Of a DNA stretch of 64,000 bases, positions 46,710 to 58,480 are shown one piece after another. The notes under the pieces are model-generated. The model had not been told where the DNA came from, did no database searches, and worked only from the letters and a program-made list of their open reading frames with translations. This DNA comes from Lepeophtheirus salmonis. Taxonomy: Eukaryota > Arthropoda > Copepoda > Siphonostomatoida > Caligidae. The stretch covers positions 15,438,001 to 15,502,000 of the forward strand of contig NC_052140.2 of assembly GCF_016086655.4 (NCBI RefSeq). The letters are read 5' to 3'. Position numbers and translations under genes: made by a program. The stretch's first letter is position 1. Every line of letters begins with the position of its first letter.

Positions 46710-47810
46710 CAAGTTGAATTCTACAATATACGGTATACGGCAAAAGGGAAAATGACGTCTGGAAGGATAAAGTGACGTTATCTGTGCCATCATAAAAAGG
46801 GAAATGTTCCCTAGAAAAAAATATATTAAAAAGACAAATCCACTCAAGCTAATTGGGTAGTTTTGCGACTTGAATCAATGCTTTGTTTTGGGGTAGTGCT
46901 GTGTCGGACCCAATTTAATGGGTCTAGTCCTACTACACTATGAAAAGTAATTGTACTCAAGGAATAATTTAAAAATTCTGAAAAATCTTTTGCAGAGTGA
47001 TAAATGAATTTGTGAACTTTTCTCTCCATCATTGATGGTCAAAAGTTTGTAATAATAATTATTTTAATTCCATCATTAAAAATCCATCTTTCCTTTAGTT
47101 ATTTTTTTTTCAGCAGGTCAGTTTTAAGCTATAGTACGGCATAAATATTTAGGTGGCACTGGCATGCGTCTCAATTAGTAAGGCGGCTCATGTACATATA
47201 ATACCAAAAAGTACTCACTGTTGAATTTATTTAGTGTATATTTCTATCACAACAGCCGCGGTAGGGCATTCCCTTCTGACAAACACATATACATTAAACC
47301 AGCATGTGGTTGTCAGTACATCTATGGTCCGTTCTTCTACCACACCATGTTTAAATATTTGTATCCTCGTGGTCTGAGTAATGGGGAGAGAGCGTTAAAT
47401 GAATGAAAACTTTTGGTGTAATTTATGTATAACTAGGTACAGTATATTCTATGATTAAGAGCAAATTCAGATTAGGGGGGGATGTGCGTCTCGTAAAGTG
47501 AAAAATTAGAACAAGATGAAGGGATATTACAAAAGTGTCTCTCGGTCATTGACTATTTTTGGGGAAGCATTGTGGGCACTTGCCTTAGGGCTCTATGCCT
47601 TAATGTAAAATATCTCAAACATATATGTTTTGTTTTTTTGGGACAGAATTCACTAAAAAAATTAAAACCAAAATAAGTCTAAATCTTAGTTTTTGAGTCC
47701 AAGTCTTGTATCAAATTTTTGATTGGGATATCAAGCTAAGTTTCCAGTCTTTAAAATATTCCCTTTAGTCCAATTGGAGATGCAGTCTCGAGTCCAATTT
47801 GCTACCTCAG
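46710..47810. other. AT-rich stretch without a recognised gene
   Basis: Open frames at 46844-47032 and 47221-47406 show no domain. Sequence around 47690-47810 is rich in GAGTCC/CAGTC motifs and may be a diverged relative of the GACCG element. Confidence 0.35.
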
Positions 47811-47814
47811 CTTG

Positions 47815-48545
47815 GATCTCGGTCGGTTTGGATCTTTCAATATAAATATTCGAGTAAATTTTAGGTACCCGGAATCTCGGATCCAAATTCAAAATCAAAA
47901 TTAGACGAAACATTTTACCCAATTTTGTACCTTAATACAATAGATTTGGAATTAAAGTTACATTTTACTGATTAATTTTTCCGAAACAATAATTAAGCCA
48001 ATGGTATTGCTATTATACTTATAATAATTATAATTATTGTTATATTAACATTGGCTGTGTAGTTACATTTATTGTATCTCGCAACCTATCCTAATAAAAG
48101 AAACAGAAAAATAACCCACAATCAGCTGGTAGATAGCCAATTCTTCCAACTATGAAACTATTATTCAATAATAATTGCTAATTGTTCACTCCTTTACAAG
48201 AACTTATTTCATCAAACCAAGCAATGTTAAAAATACTGATTAGTCGAAAAGAAGAAGAAGAAACATCGACAGCTGAAAACCAAATACAGTGTACATTGTT
48301 GTGTTAATGAGGTAACGTTGTAAGGAATAACCACGCGATGTAACCGTAGATGTTTATGTGACTCTAAGCACTGCATTCGATATAGATAAAGTCATAATTT
48401 CTAACAAGTATTAAGTATTAAAAAAAAGTATAAGTATCTTTTTTCGGGTACCCGAAGCCAGTTCTTGTCTCGGATCTCTTTGAATAATGAAAGTTTGCTT
48501 ATAGGGTACACAAGATCCGGATTTCGGATCCGGCTCCTAGGTTTG
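47815..48545 (+). repeat. Family B repeat, copy B
   Basis: It is collinear with copy A. The left end has TTTGGATCTTTCAATATAAA and GTACCCGGAATCTCGGATCC. The right end has TTTTCGGGTACCCGAAGCC and GATCCGGATTTCGGATCC. The middle has CATTGGCTGTGTAGTTAC and CCAAGCAATGTTAAAAATAC. No coding capacity. Confidence 0.75.
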
Positions 48546-49064
48546 CCCTATCTCTAATTGTATGTGGTCCGTTATATTATCGAAATAAAAAAGAGATATG
48601 ACTTTTCAAATCTACATAGTATTTTAAGTTTAACTCGCTATTCGAGAACTTACTGCACACATATGGCCGAGTAAATCCTTCGGAATTTCCCTCTTATTTC
48701 CTTGTGATGAAATCAAATTTATCATCATGTCCAAAGCATGGTTCGTCCCTTTTGTTTTTATAATAATATAATCTATTCCATAGGTAAGAATATTCGAAAT
48801 CTCTTACTCATGCTGAGATATTTTCTGTCTCATTTATCTTTACCGTTCTACTTGATCAAAAATTGCCTTCATTTTAAGTTCAATATATTATAGTATGTCC
48901 CTTTGTAGTATGACTGTATTAGTGATGTTACGGATCCATACATTGCGATTCTGTAGTACTGATCATGGTCTAAATTGTAGGAGTTTGCATACTGTTCCTA
49001 GATCAGGATGGAGATCCACTTCGTTCTTACCCCATTTTCTGACAAAATAGTACCTTTGTAATAC

Positions 49065-49119
49065 CAGGGACGCGCAGGAAAGGGGTAGAGTTGGGCCGTA
49101 CGCTCGACTCTACCTTATT
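49065..49119 (+). repeat. R1-like terminal hairpin fragment
   Basis: CAGGGACGCGCAGGAAAGGG followed by GTAGAGTTGGGCCGTACGCT and CGACTCTACC resembles the R1 left end (CAGGGCGTCCGTAGAGGG plus GC-rich hairpin). The AT-rich R1 body is not present next to it. Confidence 0.4.
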
Positions 49120-49624
49120 GCGATCGCCCTGCCCGATATTCACAAAGGGAGTAAAAAATTATTCTTCTAGAATTATTTTTATCTAATTTTTATATTGTGC
49201 CACAGGCGGCAATAAGTCATGGGTCACTATTGAGTAGAGTTTAGCTACTTCCTTCATGTCTGAAGTATTATAATGTCTATTATAACGTCTAGTAATGTAA
49301 GTCGTGTGTATTTTTTTAACTTGTCCATTCTTTTGTAATTAATAGTCTGATTGGTAAATTTTCTTTTCCTTAGTTGTTGTCACTATTATTGAACTCCTGA
49401 GTGGTTAACTTTTTTTTTTTTGTTACATCACATACCAATTTTTAGAAAAGAGGCAATATTTATTTAATTCATAGGGTGAAAGTCCATTTAATTCATAATA
49501 ATGACTGTGCGAAAATATTTTGTGAATATTTTATATTAATTTAAAAATTTGAAATTTCATAATTTTTGTACTATATTCAAAACCTCACTGAACATTCTTG
49601 TGTGCTCACAAATGTGGAGTTATA

Positions 49625-49651
49625 ACTACAAGCCCTTGTTGGGCTTGTAGT
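49625..49651. repeat. Perfect 11-bp stem hairpin
   Basis: ACTACAAGCCC (49625-49635) pairs with GGGCTTGTAGT (49641-49651) around TTGTT. It lies near the middle of the candidate element at 48.92-50.27 kb. Confidence 0.9.
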
Positions 49652-50274
49652 AAAATAGAGAATTGATATCAAAGTCATTCTCGTCAATCTCCTTGTTTAT
49701 TTCCTTCTCCCTCTCCTCCCTTGTAACAGCTGATCTAAAAAATCTTCATGACAGCTAAGCTGCTCTCTTGCAAAACATTCCTCAAGTATTCAGAGTTACC
49801 ATGTTGATTTTTGGTTCCTTTTACATTTTAAATCCTCAAAATACACAGGATGTTCACCACTAATTATATATTTGATCCAGTCCAGTCTAAAAAACGTCGT
49901 GAAATAGAACTGAATAATATTACTTGAGAAAGAAGAAACACCTCAATAACCTTACGAGGGTTCGAGTTAACATTTTTTTTTTTTTTTAGTTTAGTTGAAA
50001 AGTAGGACAAGACCAGAATGAACTGAACTGGAGTGAACCTTATTCCTGCTTCCTAGATAAGGACTGACTCAACACTAGTCTAAAAAAAAGGAGAATAGAC
50101 ATTACTTAAATGCCCACATTTCATTTTATTTTTCTGTTGATAAGTACAAATACATGGTGCTCGGTTCATTGATGAATTTGGAAATATGGATCCAGGGTAA
50201 TTAGTATGTATTATTATTCTAGCGGGTCAATAACCGGTTCGGACTCGTGATCCGTGACATCACTAGTATGTTCT

Positions 50275-52080
50275 ACAATTTCTGAGAAGAAGAAGGGAAA
50301 AATCCCCCAAAATACATTAGCATAATCAATCTCAGTGATTTGAATAAAATAAAAAATTTCATTAAGAATCACATTCATTCATAATGGAAACCCATTACTA
50401 AAGTCTTCATTAAAATATCTAGAATACATTTCATCAGTTGATTAAGGCATAATAGGAACGGGGTTTCAATGCATTATAAAGACAAAATAGAGGGTTTTTG
50501 TATAGTTATTTAAATATTAAAATACGATACATTTTATTAATGTTGGTATGTAGCGGAGCAAGGTACGGGTCTCTAATGGAGACGTAGATTCAAAGTTATT
50601 TTTTAACCTACATACCAATGCAGGACTTTGTATAAAATAGTATTCAATTGGATATACCATCGGGAAATAAATACAGAGACTATAATTATTTGTTCAATAC
50701 TCAACAGTTTTTCTTTCCTTGGAAAAGAGCTGTAAACATCTATCTCTTTCCAATTCCGTGGCACTTAAGAGATAATTTTCCCTGAAATTTGAAAAACAGG
50801 TAGATAAATTGGCTACATTTACCTAAAATATAGAAGACAAAGATCACAAGTTATATATATGAAATCAAGGATGGAAAAATATTACCTGCTAAATTTCGTA
50901 TATCTTTGAGTTGGTTATTTTATAATACTTCCTGTGGCAAAATGTATAACACAATTATACTGTTTTATTTATCATATCAAATTTTCAATTCAATTCAAAT
51001 TTTAATTTTGATGTCTGAAAATTTGGACGTGAGAAAGTTGAGTGTAGAATGAGTACTAAGTTTGCTCACATTTGAGCAAAGGCAGTGTCGTAAGGAAGTT
51101 TTTAATTTAGTGTGTAGCGAAATTTCAAACAAACAAAGCAGAATGTATAAAAAAAAACACTTTTTAATTGTACAAACCTGGAAGAAAATTATGTTAATAT
51201 TTTTATTTCCTTTGTTGGGTTGAGTACTTCTTGGAACACACTCGTATTGTATATTATTTCATCTCGTGGTATAGAGGTGTGTTACAATTACAACGTCAGC
51301 TAAAGGAAATAGATTGATTGATTAACGTTGTATGACACCCTGTGAGTTAATCATAGTTGAATATCATTTATCCATTTGGAATTGTCGTATATTATTATTA
51401 GAAAAACTAACAAGTGTCGTGTTATATTATCCACCTTTTGTCAGCTCAATCATGGCGTATTTTGCCGCCACCACGTATTTTTTTCTCTATGGAATAATCA
51501 GTCAACCCCGATCTTATGGCCACCTGTTGTATACATGTCACGGCTTTTAGTGGCCATGTCCAGTTTTCAAATTTAAAATTGTTAAAAAGAAATTCGGCTT
51601 AAGAGGTCACCTCCACCAAGCGGTCGCTTTTTTAATTTCCCTTGCATTAACGTTTAATATGTACAAATTTGTGTATACAAAAAATACAAGATAAATGGGC
51701 TAATGAATTTTAAACTTTGATTTTTTACATAATTCCATTCTCAACTTTGTTTTAAACTATAATTTATATTGATTGATAATATTTTGTATCAAATCTTTCT
51801 TTTTTTTTTTTTTGTTGAAGTATGATAAATATTTATCAAAGAAGCATGGGTATTTTTTTAAAAAGGAAAGGATGTGTTTTAGTCAGTAGAAATATTCCAA
51901 AAAAATCATGTTGTCTTCGTTCTGTAATCATTCACAAATACGTTCTATCTAGTCATAGCTGGTGAAATTAACACTGCTAGGTTAATTTGTAGTCATAAAT
52001 TTCTGAATTTTTTTAAATTCAATCTATGTCCTATTCTAAAAATACACATATGTTTTGTTTCTTTTGAAACACTAGAGATG
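50275..52080. other. 1.8 kb AT-rich stretch without a recognised gene
   Basis: Poly(T) run at 51801-51815. The overlapping open frames at 51332-51576 show no domain. Confidence 0.4.
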
Positions 52081-52084
52081 GAAC

Positions 52085-53110
52085 GGGTATTGGATCTGAA
52101 TCCAAAATACTCAAGTACATTATAAGTAAACTTGTATTATCTGTAAAAATCTGAGATCTAATACCCAAACCGGCTTCTGGAACTTTTACGGATCATGAAA
52201 AAGATCAGAGGGGTTGTCAGGATCTTAAAAAGCTCATAGTAATGCTTATTACTTAATCATACTTACAAAAAAATATATTATATATATCGAACATAGAATC
52301 TCTATTTATTTTGATCAGGGATTTGAGCGACATCTACATAAACAGTTGCATCGTCTTGTTATTTTACACGGTGTTACCTCAAACATCGTTACTTTTATGG
52401 TATCACGAAACCTTTCATAAGAAGTTAAATAAACAAAAAAAGACACACATCAGTTGGTACTTAGGCAATTCTTCCAAACCATGAATCTGTTGTTCAACTA
52501 TTGTTGAAAATTGTTTGCAATTTAAAAGGAGCTAACTACAACTCAACCCATCAATGTTCAGAACACTGATAAGGACAAAAGAAGCGAAAAAAATGACAGC
52601 TGAACATAAAATACACAGTATATTTTTTTATGAACGAGGTAATGCCGTGGTCACAATCACAAATATGTACACTCTATTTGGTTGTCTGCTATCGAAGTTT
52701 CTTGTTTTCCTCTTAACAGTATTCTTTGCATTGATGGGTTGGATAAGAATTAGATCTTATTACCCTTTCATTATTTATCAATTGTTATTCAATAATAATT
52801 GATAAATAATCTTACCCACTGATTTTATGCCTTTTTTATGTTTCTTTTCGGATGAGAAATTGCGAGATATAATGAAGGTCATAAAGTGTTTAAATTTACT
52901 ATAACAATAATTAGAATGATGAATAATATGGTAGCTATGTTGTAAAAAATATCAATTGGGTGATATAGTGTTTTGACATCTGTAATCAGACTTGTTGGAT
53001 CCCGACTTTGAGTAAAATGCTCTTAAAATTCGAGGTAAGTATCGGTACAATTTTGGTTTTGGATCTGGGTCTGAGAGTTGGGGTAACCGATCTTTATCCA
53101 TACCGACCTG
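52085..53110 (-). repeat. Family B repeat, copy C, with an inverted middle
   Basis: The segments 52085-52381 and about 52790-53110 match the right and left parts of copies A and B in inverse orientation (for example AACAGTTGCATCG and GATCATGAAAAAGATC). The middle 52382-52680 matches in direct orientation (TGGTATCACGAAACCT, ACTGATAAGGACAAAAGAAG, TGACAGCTGAACAT). The two copies of the GAGGTAA-NNCCGTG motif at 52368-52381 and 52636-52650 face each other at the breakpoint. Confidence 0.55.
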
Positions 53111-53554
53111 TATCCAAGAAAATGTATAATTCACACCTATGGCACGAGCCCTAATGTTACAACGCCAGTATCTTGTATTTTTATGCTTTAAAGAAATTGT
53201 AGCCCTTACATTCCTAATTGGTAAACAAAAAATATACATTGCGGAAATATGACGTGTGCCATTTCATAATCATTTATGTATATAATTCCTATATGATTTA
53301 TTTACAAAACAATACAATGGATAATTTATGTGAATTTCTTGACATTGTACGAAGAAATACATAAAAGTTAAAGGGCTACAAATCCTTCATTTCACCTCCA
53401 AAGCACACATCGAAGTGTACTTGTAAATTGAGTTGTATAGAGCGGTTTGATTCTCAATTTTCTTTGTCATTTCGATTATAACTAGTGTGGAAAAGGTATG
53501 ATCTGATATGAAAATTATCTATGCAAAATTGTATTGTCCTTCGCATGAGCAGAC

Positions 53555-54060
53555 GTTTAGGCGAAAATATTTTTGCCAAAGGACAATTTGCCGAATGTAC
53601 ATTTTACCTAACAACAATCTGACGAAAGGATATTTCGCCGAAGGAAAATTTGCCCGAAAAATGATAATAAATTTATTGATGTATACGACTTCATGTTTTT
53701 TGGTGCAGTCCATTACACAACCCATGTGCCTGATGTATTACAGCATATTAGAAGGGGTCTTTGGTGCTTAAAAAAGCGTCTGTGGTAGATTTGAACTATA
53801 TTCAAACAACTACTATGGTATTGTGTTTATAAAATTATCATTAATGAATATAAAAATATTTTCTGCAAAAGAACACTCATTAGTTTACATATATGATATA
53901 TATATCAACAATACCAATTTATCATACTATCCTTTTAAATGGAATTAAAATATGTAATTGTATATATCAATAAAATTAAGCAATATGTCTCAAATCGCCT
54001 TCGACAAATTGCCCTTCTTCAAAAATGTTTTCGTCCAATTGTCCTAGAACCGTCCTACGA
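53555..54060. repeat. GCCGAA inverted-repeat element
   Basis: The left block (53555-53665) is a chain of units such as AAAGGACAATTTGCCGAATG and AAAGGATATTTCGCCGAAGG at a spacing of about 20 bp. The right block (53990-54060) has the inverse, CGCCTTCGACAAATTGCCC and GTCCAATTGTCCTAG. Together they enclose about 0.33 kb of plain AT-rich DNA. This resembles a MITE with repetitive inverted ends. No coding capacity. Confidence 0.55.
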
Positions 54061-54601
54061 GATAATCTTTAGGTCGCACATCTCGATCAAATTATGAAAT
54101 ATGCAAAAGGTCTTTACTTAGTCAATTTAGAGAGTAAAAAGACATTTTTAGTTATTTCGTATAAAATAATTTTGATTGACCTTTTTGAATCTATAGTATA
54201 ATTATTTTCTTAAATTATCTGATGAAACAAAAAAAAAAGAAAAAAAAAAGTTGGGGAAAGTTTGATGATCCACTTATTGTGTGCATCCCTTTTTTAGATT
54301 TTCAGAAAGGAATAGTCAAAATTATCTTATGTTATTTTTCTCGTTTGGGTCCATCGGGTAGCTTTAGAAAAAAAGATTGGGAATCTTTTTATAGGTTAGA
54401 ATAATATCTATAATAATTTAGAAAAATGTAAAATAATTATTTATGTTGTATTTTAATATTTTTTGATAACATAAATAACTTTTGTCTACTTTTAATCTTA
54501 TCTCAAGTTGAGCGACCTAGAGATAACGTCATAGAAAAACAAAATTTTGCATTGGTGATTTTCTTACCACTTGGTCACTTTTCCGATCTAACCTTCATTG
54601 A

Positions 54602-54641
54602 AATTCGAAAAAAGTTGAAAAATAAACCACCCTAATGTGCA
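54602..54641. repeat. TTAGGGTGGTTTATTTTTC-type terminus (inverse)
   Basis: TCGAAAAAAGTTGAAAAATA followed by AACCACCCTAATG recurs in diverged form at 31245-31291, and its outermost part at 29209. It could be one end of an inverted-repeat element, but no partner with matching orientation is visible nearby. Confidence 0.3.
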
Positions 54642-55039
54642 TGCGTCATGGCTCTTAAAACTAACTGATTTAAACGCTGATTATTAATTACAGCTGATTT
54701 ATGAGAAAGAAATCAGATATTATTCCTCATTAAGTAAGTTTAATAACACATAAAGCTGTTGACATCGTGCAAGGCTAACATAATGAATAATACTTACATA
54801 GGTGCTCAAAACAAAATATGAGGAGGAATTAATTCATGCAAACGATTAATCATGGATTTAAACATTAAAAAAAAAACACTTGCTGTAAGTACGTACATTG
54901 GAGTGTGTCCCGTCTTCAGGTAATATTTTTTAGTCGTTTTACAAAATATTTTCTGTTATAGTGTGCAAGGTAAAGTTGTGAACTTTTTGAAAACGAACAA
55001 ATAGGCTAAACTTTTGCCAGCATGCCAGCATTTTGCATA

Positions 55040-55690
55040 TAATATTGAGGCTTTATCAGAGGCTTCTTTAATCATGTATCTTTCTATTTTTCAAATGATT
55101 TCCTTTGACTGCTATCATTGCCTCCAACCTGGGCCACAGTACTTCTCCAATGAAAATATCAGATATGGCCACCCATTGCTCCTCGACGGAAGTCATCCAA
55201 ATTTCGATTAGGAGTAGCATAAGCTCTCTTCTCAAATTTGTCGTTAAGAGTGTAGTCCAGAAGAGTCTAGCGAGAAGGATGGCCAAATTCACCCATCATA
55301 CCTTAACCAAGTCAAAAACTTCTGGCCTCTTTTGATCAGTTTGGGGCGGCTTGCCAATGTCATCGTACATAAGAAGAATTCCTCAAATCATTCACATATC
55401 TCATTACTGTACAATCACGGACAATGAGACCCTTGGCATACTCCCTCATTGACTTAGCCTGACTTCTGTTGCAGTGTCAATATCCTCCATAATCCTGATC
55501 TTCCGGCGTCTACTGCTGCCAGGGGATCTCTCACGGCTCTACCTTGAAGCCACCATTCCTTTACACAAGACTCTTGGAGCATCCTACGATCTTCATTATA
55601 TCTTCGATATTCAGTTGGACGTGGAGCAAATTAAACAACCTTTACCTTTTTACCTCCATTCCGACAACTTTTGATTTTTGAAAGTTTTTT
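55040..55690 (-). pseudogene. Mariner-like transposase, N- plus C-terminus
   Basis: From the right on the minus strand: EDIMKIVGCSKSLV (first helix-turn-helix, about 55610-55570), then SMREYAKGLIVRDCTVMRYV then NDLR (second helix-turn-helix, 55455-55380). The sequence then passes directly to the post-catalytic end: TLLDYTLNDKFEKRA, VEEQWVAISDIFIGEV and RLEAMIAVKGNHLK, ending near 55070. The three catalytic blocks are gone except the decayed LLDYTL. This is a typical internally deleted copy. Confidence 0.75.
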
Positions 55691-55699
55691 ATTTATTTA

Positions 55700-57200
55700 T
55701 TGTTTATTGACCAGAATTTATTATTTTAAAATATTCACTCGAAACTAATCCAGATTGATTTAGAGTCACGTTCACGTTTTAATTTCACTCTAGACAGAAA
55801 CGACTAACTAACCTTGGCAAAGGTACTCTTTTTCATTTTTCATGGAGTACAGGCCATTTTAAATTACCGAAAATTGGATATATTTCTCAAAAATGGCTGT
55901 TTTGGATGCCTCTTGGATGTCCAACTGTCAGTACTGGAACATATTAAAATAAACATAAATAAAGTTGAATGAAGCATCAAAAACCTAGCAGTGTCAGTTT
56001 TAGGATGGATATCCAGGACTGATACTGAACTGGACGGTGCTGCAGTCTTAAATAAGGATGGAGACAGCAATATTAAGAACAGAAGATATTTTTTGGGCGT
56101 GAAGCATATCAATGATGCTCTCCTTAAAAGACATTCTTTATTTAACGGATACAATTAACCCCTCTTTTAAAATCTTACCCCTTTAAGTGTAAATGTATTT
56201 TGATTGCCTCCCATGGAAATATTTAATTAATTATATAAGTCTGAATTATTTTGCCTTCATTTTTTTGCACACTTTGTACATGAAAATGGGCTTTACTGGC
56301 CAGTAATGTCCAGTACTATATATTTTTCTGACTCTTTTTTTTTTTTTTCATGAACTAATCAAAAAAACTAGAGTTTATTATGTTTCAATTTACTCAAATC
56401 GATACAACATATCACCTGTAAACAAACTTTTCATAAATCAGTTTTTTAATTTCTCCCCAGCAGAAAAGACTTTGTGCAGTGTATATATAAATTATATACC
56501 CTAAAAAAGGACAGTTAAATTAATGTATTTAGAGCAATCATCGACCGTACGTCGTATATTTTAAACATATCCATATCGAGTTTTTTCTCGGACATGCCTC
56601 TCAAAGAGTCTTTCATCTCTGCAATGAATCTTGCGAAATGCATAGTTGCGTATGTACCTACATTTCAAGCATAATTTAAATCAAAGTCAAATGATTATAA
56701 TCATTCAAGTCTTATTTTTATATATATATTCTGATTGATAGCCAAAAAAACAAAATAAGCATTCATATGCCCAAATTAGACATTTTTTGCCGTGTATACA
56801 TATATTTGTATACATCATTGATGAAGCAGTAATCAAAATACTTATTTGAGTAGGTGTTTCTAATTACTCAGGTACAGACTCCAAAGTCAATTGGCACACG
56901 TGTATAAAAAAATGGTGAAATTTAAAACACAACAAGAGCCACCACGTTCTAAATTATGGGCAGAGAGTTTTATAAAAAATAAAGGCTTTTTTTTTAATGA
57001 ATTATAATATGAGAGACACATGATTTCGTTCAATGAATATTTTATACTAGGGACTAAAGACAGGAGAGTAAATTTTGGATCTGGATCCGAAACCAAAAGT
57101 TGAGATATATTTGTCTTCAATTTTATGAGCATTTTTCCCAGTGTTTGAATATAAATAAAATAGAATCTGGATCCAATAACTTTTTTTAATATTAATTAAT
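55700..57200. other. 1.5 kb AT-rich stretch without a recognised gene
   Basis: CAGTACTGGAACATA (55928) and TAATGTCCAGTACTATA (56306) are weak inverses about 0.4 kb apart and might mark another small element. The 96-codon minus frame between them has no recognisable domain. Confidence 0.3.
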
Positions 57201-57204
57201 ACTA

Positions 57205-57475
57205 AAGTAGGTTTTCCCGGCGTTGCTCGGGACATTAAGAAATTAAAATTAATTATGAACCCTTTTGCTTCATATAAAACAAAAAATAAAGACCGTAAAA
57301 CCTTAAGAATCATTCTGGCTGCATCTTTTACACACATTTTTTTTTAAAAGGAGTTACGTCGGCGTTGATTGGGACATGATGAAATTTAAATTGATTCTAA
57401 ATACTTCTGCTGCATATAAAATAATAAAAATAAACCGTAAAATTTTAAGAATAATTTTTACTCCATGTTGGTATG
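57205..57475. repeat. Two-unit tandem repeat, about 135-140 bp
   Basis: Unit 1 (from GGCGTTGCTCGGGACATTAA, 57220) and unit 2 (from GGCGTTGATTGGGACATGAT, 57361) align along their length. Shared motifs are TTTGCTTCATATAAAA versus CTGCTGCATATAAAA and GACCGTAAAACCTTAAGAAT versus AACCGTAAAATTTTAAGAAT. The preceding CCCGGCGTTGCTCGGG is a GC-rich palindromic motif that stands out in this AT-rich DNA. Confidence 0.7.
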
Positions 57476-57879
57476 TATATTTGTTCACTTTTAATAACGA
57501 AATTTTAAGGCTTAGAGAAGAAAAAATATTCAAGGTGAATTATCGTTCAATCATACAATTGTCAAAAATCAGTCCCTCTTATTTTTTTTTCTTCTCTACA
57601 CCTCTTATAATCTCCTTTAAAGAAAAGTGTGCAAAGATACATACCAACATGCTGAAAAAGATAATTTTTAAAATTTTACCCTCTTTTATTTTATTAATTT
57701 TAGAAAAATGCATAGAAGACTAAAAAATGTTACATGAACCATCTTTTGAGCCATCGTGTGGACACAGTACGAGAAGAATATTGAGATAGAACCGCTCCTC
57801 TGCATGGCATTGTCCCAGAAGGCCATCTGGGAGCAAACTGGGTCCTCGTGAAAGACGATTTACAATGTCATCTACACAT

Positions 57880-58480
57880 GGAGACATTATAAATGTTCTT
57901 CCTCGAACATTTCTAGCAGGTAAATTGTAAAAATGCACCCAGACCTAACATCACCACTGAAGCAGGGTGTTTGGTGCTGAACACATATCGCTACTCTTTT
58001 ATTACATCCCCAAATGTTACTACTCGATCAATGTACCTGTTGAAGACAGGGTCAACAGTAAAAGATCTTCTCGTCAGAAGAGATAACAATGAGTCCCCAA
58101 GTTCCCTAAAGGTGTAGTTCAAGATCTTTTTTGCATACTCCACATGGACTTTTCTCTACTTTTCTGTCAATAGAAGCTGTAGAATAGCCCATTGGACACC
58201 GCTGATGGGGACTTGTTCAACAGCCTGACCATGTCAGCAATTGAGGAATTTTTTCTGGAAGGGTCATTTCATTGGTTAGCGGGCACAGAGGGGTTCTTGC
58301 CTGCTCCGGGAGAGTATTTGAGATCCTCCCTAGCCTTTCACTGATTGGATACATTTTAAATCATCATCCTCGAGGCGCCAGTCTGCTCCAGATGACCTTC
58401 TGGAATAATACCGCGCAGAGGAGTACTGCTATCTCAATCGTCTTCCCGTACATTGTGATCATAGTTGCGACTATGATCAC
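57880..58480 (-). pseudogene. Mariner-like transposase, N-terminal to first catalytic block
   Basis: On the minus strand, after the helix-turn-helix (58457-58347), come linker remnants (VEKSPCGVCKKDLELHL). Then, at about 58085, IVISSDEKIFYC, which holds the first catalytic D of the FSDEKxFTVD block, shifts frame to TVDPVFNRYIDRVVTFGDVI. It ends with FSTKHPASVVMLGLGA at about 57960. The second and third catalytic blocks are absent. Confidence 0.75.

Larger units (their letters stand above)
48916..50269. mobile_element. Candidate 1.35 kb element with TAGTGATGT termini
   Basis: TAGTGATGTTACGGATC (48920-48936) and GATCCGTGACATCACTA (50249-50265) are inverses with one mismatch over 17 bp. GTAT stands immediately outside on both sides (48916-48919 and 50266-50269), a possible 4-bp target duplication. 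I see no transposase inside. A R1-like hairpin terminus (49065-49119) and a perfect hairpin (49625-49651) are within it. The superfamily is unknown to me. Confidence 0.55.

Noticed and set aside
53990..54060. GCCGAA-type repeats considered as a CRISPR-like array
   Set aside because: Units are diverged, have no constant spacers and the genome is eukaryotic.
55928..56322. Weak inverted pair around AGTACTGGA
   Set aside because: Only about 12 imperfect bases match and no second copy was seen, so chance cannot be excluded.
57376..57723. 115-codon open frame, one of the longest in the window
   Set aside because: It starts inside a tandem repeat unit and is composed almost only of A/T-rich codons (K, I, F, N, L). 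Unit 1 of the same repeat is not open in that frame.
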